A stretch of 64,000 bases of DNA. Source: Diphasiastrum complanatum (Eukaryota > Streptophyta > Lycopodiopsida > Lycopodiales > Lycopodiaceae). The translations under genes and the position numbers were made by a program. Under the pieces are notes generated by a model. That model was given only the letters and a program-made list of their open reading frames with translations, did not search any database and had not been told where the DNA came from. Below are positions 58,963 through 64,000 of this stretch, one piece after another. Each line of letters opens with the position of its first letter. The stretch's first letter is position 1. Location: contig CM055100.1 in assembly GCA_029204225.1 (NCBI GenBank), positions 29,528,649 through 29,592,648 of the forward strand. The letters are read 5' to 3'.

Positions 58963-59430
58963 ATGTTATTTCATCAAATGTATGCTCTTAAGTCATGTAA
59001 GAGCAAAAGTGATTTGTTCACTCATAGTTTGAAAATCTGTATTGAGCCAAATTGTAAACTCTTTATGAGAGTAAGTGAACCATCTTCTAAAGACACTTAT
59101 CTCCATAATGAAGTATTTAGCCTCATAGGATCTGAGATTAGCATGGTAAACAAGCATGAAGATATGATGCAAACACTTTGTTATTATAGCATGCATAGTC
59201 TTGCCAATTTGAATGAGTCTAATTCTCTAGATCATGGTAACATGATGTTAGATCTTTGTGTTCCTAATAAATCAAGAAGAAATCTTTATTTTCTCATGAA
59301 GGAGCATGCACATGAAGAAGGAGCAAGCCTCAAGGTCAAACATCTACATGAAAATTGGAAGGAATCAATTTTGGAGGTGCTAGGATGGTGCAAAGCTCTC
59401 AAGCTCATCAAATATGTCAACATCAAATAA
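58963..59430 (+). CDS. Unrecognised protein, second block of element J (155 aa)
   Basis: CKLFMRVSEPSSKDTYLHNE VFSLIGSEIS matches the segment in the upstream ORF (58340-58430), so a module of about 40 aa or more is repeated. Then HSLANLNESNSLDHGNMMLD, a charged tail and a stop. No known domain. Confidence 0.45.
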   Translation: MLFHQMYALKSCKSKSDLFTHSLKICIEPNCKLFMRVSEPSSKDTYLHNEVFSLIGSEISMVNKHEDMMQTLCYYSMHSLANLNESNSLDHGNMMLDLCVPNKSRRNLYFLMKEHAHEEGASLKVKHLHENWKESILEVLGWCKALKLIKYVNIK

Positions 59431-59575
59431 GCACTATCATGTATATGGTGATTTCAGATCAACATCTGATCTTTACACCTTTTGAACCAGCAAAGACCAA
59501 TTCAGCCCATGGAGTCAAGTTCAAGATCACATGTTTTCCATCAAGCTAGATTTACCAAGCTAGATTTTTGAGGAG

Positions 59576-59609
59576 TGTGAAAAATGCAAAAATAAGCTTG
59601 GTAGAGGCC
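59576..59609 (+). repeat. First 34 bp of the 3' LTR of element J
   Basis: TGTGAAAAATGCAAAAATAAGC onward, preceded by TTTTTGAGGAG. It stops at GGTAGAGGCC, where unrelated sequence begins. Confidence 0.8.
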
Positions 59610-59669
59610 CCATTCAAATAGCTGCTATCGCCACTTAGGTTGCAGTTGGAGGGTGAGTAGTGCTTGCAG

Positions 59670-60660
59670 CTCGTTTCCTTTCATGGTTTGTGCTGAAAAT
59701 GATATCTGCCAGCTGCCTCTTGAGGACTCGTGGAGATTTTTGGATAGGAATTCATTGCTTTTCTCCTCCAGGGACTTGGGGCGTCGGAAAGCTCAGCTGG
59801 CAGATATGGTGTGCGAGCCTCTAGATGAGAAGGCTTGTCCTTCATCGTGGCTATGACATGGACCTATGTCTTGGCCTTGGTCTTGCATTTCAGCTCCAGT
59901 ATCAGGAGGTCCTTGGTCTTGTCTGCTTGACCCCTGATCGTGACTTATTGCCCCTGCTACTTGCTAGCCTTGGTCCTGGCCCATACTTGCCTGTGCAGCA
60001 TCAAAAAGAGGTGGTGTTGGAATCACCACAGGGGTTGGTTGAGCCTTCTTTTCCATAAATTGTTGACAAGTCTTGAGGGCTTGTTTGGCATGGGCGAGCT
60101 CTTGAGTTGTGCTGGCTCGGTATTTGTCGAACTCCGCCTGGTAGCTGTTCAAAGTTTGACTATAGACCTGCACCTGATGCTTGAAAAGATTCATCTCTGT
60201 TTGAGAGAGTGGCCTTGAGTCAGATGCGGGTTGAGCTAACCAGGTGAGTTTTTCGCTTTGCAGGGCTTGCACCTCTGTCCCCAGAGTGTACCTTTTTGCT
60301 TCATAGATCTGGAGTTGCGCTTGGAGGGGGGCAAGTCGTTGGGATGCTTCAGACTAAAGCTCCCGCACCTTGGTGGAGTCTTTTGTCAGCACTTTGGAGA
60401 GGCTCTGGATATACTGGTTGAGGCCATCCTCCTTCTGCTACAGCTTTGTGATCTCCCGATGCCCGTCTTGTTTGTGTTGTTGAGCAATCATGCGCTCTTG
60501 CTGCAGCTTCGTGATTTCTGTTCGCAGTTGGGTGTTGTTCGTTGCCAAATGGAGTACCCGGCTATCCAATGATGTCCTGACTGCTATCGCGTCCTGGATG
60601 AATACTCCCAAGGCTTGGTAGGCCGTCGCATTGGAGCAGCTGGTGCATTGGCGCTTGCAC
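59670..60660 (-). pseudogene. Coiled-coil, Gln-rich protein remnant with TAG stops
   Basis: On the minus strand an otherwise continuous frame reads AIAVRTSLDSRVLHLATNN, TEITKLQQERMIAQQHKQDG, ITKL-stop-QKEDGLNQYIQ, EAKRYTLGTEVQALQSEK, MNLFKHQVQVYSQTLNSYQA, then GQDQG-rich sequence. The heptad-like spacing predicts a coiled coil. At least three interruptions are TAG codons (about 60437, 60354 and 59963). The region is GC-richer than the neighbourhood. Could be a Gag-like protein of another retroelement; not identified. Confidence 0.45.
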
Positions 60661-61656
<996 letters not shown>

Positions 61657-61719
61657 AGAGAGAGAGAGAGAGAACTGTAGCCATTGTTTTAGAATCTATA
61701 AGTAGGAATACGCGCTTAT

Positions 61720-62506
61720 TGTGAAAAATGCAAAAATTATGCTTGGTGAAGGCCAAAATCATGTATATAGGATAATCACACATGTGTGGAGCCTGTTCCC
61801 ACGTGTAAAATTAATGTACTTGTCATGTACCATAATCATATATGTTGTACATATGATTTAATTCAAGTTCTAGTGGCTAAAAAGGCCAAAAACTAGTTTT
61901 CTAGATATATGACACATGGCATCAATCTATTGATTGCATGAGCCAAATAATTTGGTTAGGTGTCACATCCCATGTGTAGAGGATAGCTCACACGTGTGGA
62001 ATAAGCTGAAGTAGGCGAGTTTTTGCTTCTAGAAGATTTCCATGAAGATCTTTATATGGTAGGAAATTGGACCAAAAATGTTCAAAATAGAAAGTTTGAT
62101 CCAAGTGTCAAATTTGCATGATGATGACAAAGCATCCTCACACGTGTGAGATCTGATGCATGATCAGTACCTCGAGCTCCAAGAAGTGTATATATAGAGG
62201 CATATTTGACCACAATCAATATGAAACATCAATCTTGATTTTGGAAGCAATATTGTGTAATTCTCTCTATTTGTCTACATTTGCTTTGTATGTTTTCAGT
62301 TTTGAGTCCGTACTCTGACAGGGTTTACACGTGTGAAACCAGCAAGTACATTTACCTTCATTCATGATTGTTCTGTTAGGTTTTTATGTCTAGAATTGAT
62401 CTAGATTGATCTTAATCTAGATTGATAAATCAAGTAAATATAACATCCAATCCCTCTTGAGGATTAGATTAGGATCCACTCTTGGTCCATTTTGTACTTT
62501 TCCACA
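61720..62506 (+). repeat. 5' LTR of element K
   Basis: 787 bp, TGTGAAAAATGCAAAAATTA...TTTTCCACA, then PBS. CACACGTGTG at 61989-61998 and 62139-62148; TATA-like GTATATATAG near 62188; TTTACACGTGTGAAA near 62325. Confidence 0.9.
61786..62148. promoter_or_regulatory. CACACGTGTG series in LTR K
   Basis: CACACATGTGTGGAGCC...CCCACGTGTAAAA, then two exact CACACGTGTG palindromes, all upstream of the TATA-like box near 62188. Confidence 0.45.
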
Positions 62507-62518
62507 TGGTATCAGAGC
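62507..62518 (+). other. Primer-binding site of element K
   Basis: TGGTATCAGAGC directly after the LTR. Confidence 0.9.
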
Positions 62519-63108
62519 CAAGTACAAGAGGCTTTATTAAAATTGATAGGGTTGATCCAAATCAAAGCCAAAATTAGCAAGTTTTTTAAAACTAGCTAAT
62601 TTTTGTGTAGCGAGTTGGATTTGATAGGTATTCTCAAAATTTTTGGACCAGAACTTGTTGTGGGCTGTAGGAACACTTTTCACATGTGTGAGGCATCGTA
62701 CAGCTCCAGTTTTGGCTGAGAAAATTCAAAAAATTGTACAATTTGACTCACACACCCAATTTGAGAGATTTTTAGTGCAAAATCAAGCATTTTCAATAGA
62801 GAATCTAATCCTTGCTTAGTTCTTGGATTTGATCAGCCAAAAAATTAAAATTGAAGCTTGAATTAGGAGCATTAAATGATTTTCTCTGATTTTTTGAGTG
62901 CATGTTGAAGTTGAAGAGAGATATTGCTAAAAATCATAGATTAAGAGGTGATTTTGCAAGTTTGAGACTAGAATCTAAATTTCCATCATTCTAGATTGGT
63001 TCATGAGTGATAGGATTGTGTCTATAAGCTTTCTAATTGCTAGAAGACTATAGGTTCAGATCTCTTACAGAAACCATAAGAGTTTCTAGTGCCTTATCAC
63101 ATTCAAAA
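62519..63108 (+). other. Leader of element K
   Basis: About 590 bp without coding content, similar to the start of J's leader; CACATGTGTG near 62682. Confidence 0.6.
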
Positions 63109-64000
63109 ATGGCATCAATGGGTGGTTTTTTGCTTGAAGCTAGTGAAAGGCTCACATCCACTAATTATGCTACTTGGATAGTTCGAATGGAGTCTTTGCT
63201 TGTACTTCATGATCTCTATGACATAGTACTTGAGGTGGAAGTAGAACCTCAAGGAGGAGTTCAGTCGGTAAAGTACAAAAAGAGATGTAGAGTTGCATTA
63301 CGTTGCATAAAAATGAATGTAAGTAATGAACTTTTGAAAGAAATCTTATCTTGTACCACATCCAAAGAGGCATGGGATTCATTAAAAGCAATTTATGGAT
63401 CCAAGAATACTTCAAGGAGAGTTGTCTTCTATAGATGATCAAATCAAAGATGATAAATTAGTTCAAATCATTTTGAATGGATTAGGAGATGATTATTCCA
63501 ATCTTTTTCAAACCTTTCCTATTCAAGATTCACTTCCTAGTATTGAAAAACTTCAAAGTGTGCTTGTAAGTGAGGAGAGCAGAATGCTTCATATCAAAAG
63601 TAGGATGAGTTCCTTATCTTTGAATGATGGTGATTAAAAAGCTAACTTTTCCTTGAAAGGCAATAAGAAAAAGTTTCCATCCAAGAAGACTCAAGACATG
63701 GAGATGGAGAGTAAAGATGGAGCATCAAGTTCCAAAGGCAAGAGCAAGAAGGACAAGAAGAAGCTAAAGTGTTTCTTTTGTGGAAGAAAGAGACATTTTG
63801 CATCCGAGTGCTACAAGAAGAAGAATGCCCAAGAGAAGGACAATCAAGACAATCTTGTGCTTGAGGAGGAGGAGGAAGAAGACAATCTATCTTTGATGGT
63901 ATCCTCACCACAAACATCTAATCAAGACACTTGGTGGATTGATAGTGGGGCAAGCTCTCACATGACACACCAAAAAGACTACTTTTCTAATCTACTTTCT
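63109..64000 (+). pseudogene. gag: Copia Gag and protease, element K (deleted, one stop)
   Basis: Start ATG at 63109 (MASMGGFLLEASERLTSTNY), aligned with the Gag starts of A, B and D. After SKNTSR near 63417 about 25-30 residues of capsid are missing and the frame shifts. It resumes as GELSSIDDQIKDDKLVQIIL. A TAA at 63635-63637 follows SLSLNDGD, but the frame continues beyond it (KKFPSKKTQD, zinc knuckle CFFCGRKRHFASEC, an acidic EEEEEED stretch, protease WWIDSGASSHMTHQKDY) to the window edge. So it is inactive as it stands. Confidence 0.85.

Larger units (their letters stand above)
55188..59609 (+). mobile_element. Copia element J, non-autonomous, with unrecognised coding region
   Basis: 5' LTR 55188-56018, PBS 56019-56030, long leader, coding region about 57591-59430 and the first 34 bp of a 3' LTR (59576-59609), where it is truncated. 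Only scraps of gag and of the RT opening remain. The rest of the coding region is unrecognised and unrelated in sequence to the tail of element A. The 5' flank TTTCT has no surviving partner because the 3' end is lost. Confidence 0.8.
61720..64000 (+). mobile_element. Copia element K, 5' part (continues beyond the window)
   Basis: LTR 61720-62506, PBS 62507-62518, leader, and gag/protease to the right edge. Sister of J in LTR and leader, but with a copia gag. Left flank is CTTAT; the right flank is outside the window. Confidence 0.9.

Overview
The window is AT-rich nuclear DNA of a land plant with a large, repeat-filled genome. It is almost entirely transposable elements nested in one another, and no ordinary single-copy host gene could be recognised. 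The evidence for a plant is several Ty1/copia families primed by initiator methionine tRNA (TGGTATCAGAGC), Ty3/gypsy fragments, plant-type En/Spm (CACTA) transposase pieces, a Ulp1-like protease of the kind plant transposons carry, and intron-containing ORF remnants. The species cannot be named from the sequence. Letters A to K name copia elements, and X1 to X3 name copies of an unrecognised protein family.

Layout. 1-4432 is copia element A (minus): 5' LTR, primer-binding site, leader and an 808-aa ORF in which an intact gag runs into about 540 aa of unrecognised protein instead of pol. 4433-9571 is its partner B (plus), with nearly the same leader and gag plus a complete-looking pol and a 3' LTR; A sits inside B's leader. 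9572-16655 is a damaged minus-strand copia C, opened at 11950-14884 by an insert holding a four-exon Ulp1-like protease remnant. 16826-25645 is plus-strand copia E, split at 17412-23380 by the nearly complete minus-strand copia D with perfect GAAGA target duplications. 25646-30353 holds a gypsy RT fragment, a decayed copia G and the 3' half of copia H with its LTR.

30494-31012 is X1, a fragment of an unrecognised protein family that recurs at 49-53 kb. 31-35.3 kb has no recognisable gene but carries a perfect 33-bp inverted repeat. 35.3-35.8 kb is a copia RNase H fragment (I). 36.3-40.8 kb looks like a CACTA-type DNA transposon bounded by long inverted repeats that end in CT/GA microsatellites, and it contains a solo LTR with ATAAG duplications. 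42-45.5 kb is copia F (same family as E). 45.7-47.2 kb is gypsy debris including a copia-gag/gypsy-integrase chimera. 48.3-49.3 kb is a CACTA TNPD-like fragment. 49.4-53.6 kb holds X2 and X3, with a multi-exon transposase-like gene remnant. 54-55.2 kb has an RT-associated ORF and a gypsy integrase.

55.2-59.6 kb is J, a second copia that has lost pol and carries unrelated coding sequence. 59.7-61.5 kb is a GC-richer coiled-coil ORF remnant plus an LTR-like stretch and a long TA tract. 61.7-64.0 kb is the start of copia K, a J relative.

How the parts fit together: A and J look like non-autonomous copia elements that could depend on autonomous relatives for enzymes. B is the obvious helper candidate for A, and a K-like element may have been the helper for J. 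Nearly every copia family here carries one or more copies of the palindrome CACACGTGTG (a G-box core) in its LTR or leader; I counted 13 exact copies. Domain calls come from motif recognition by eye; no database search was run.
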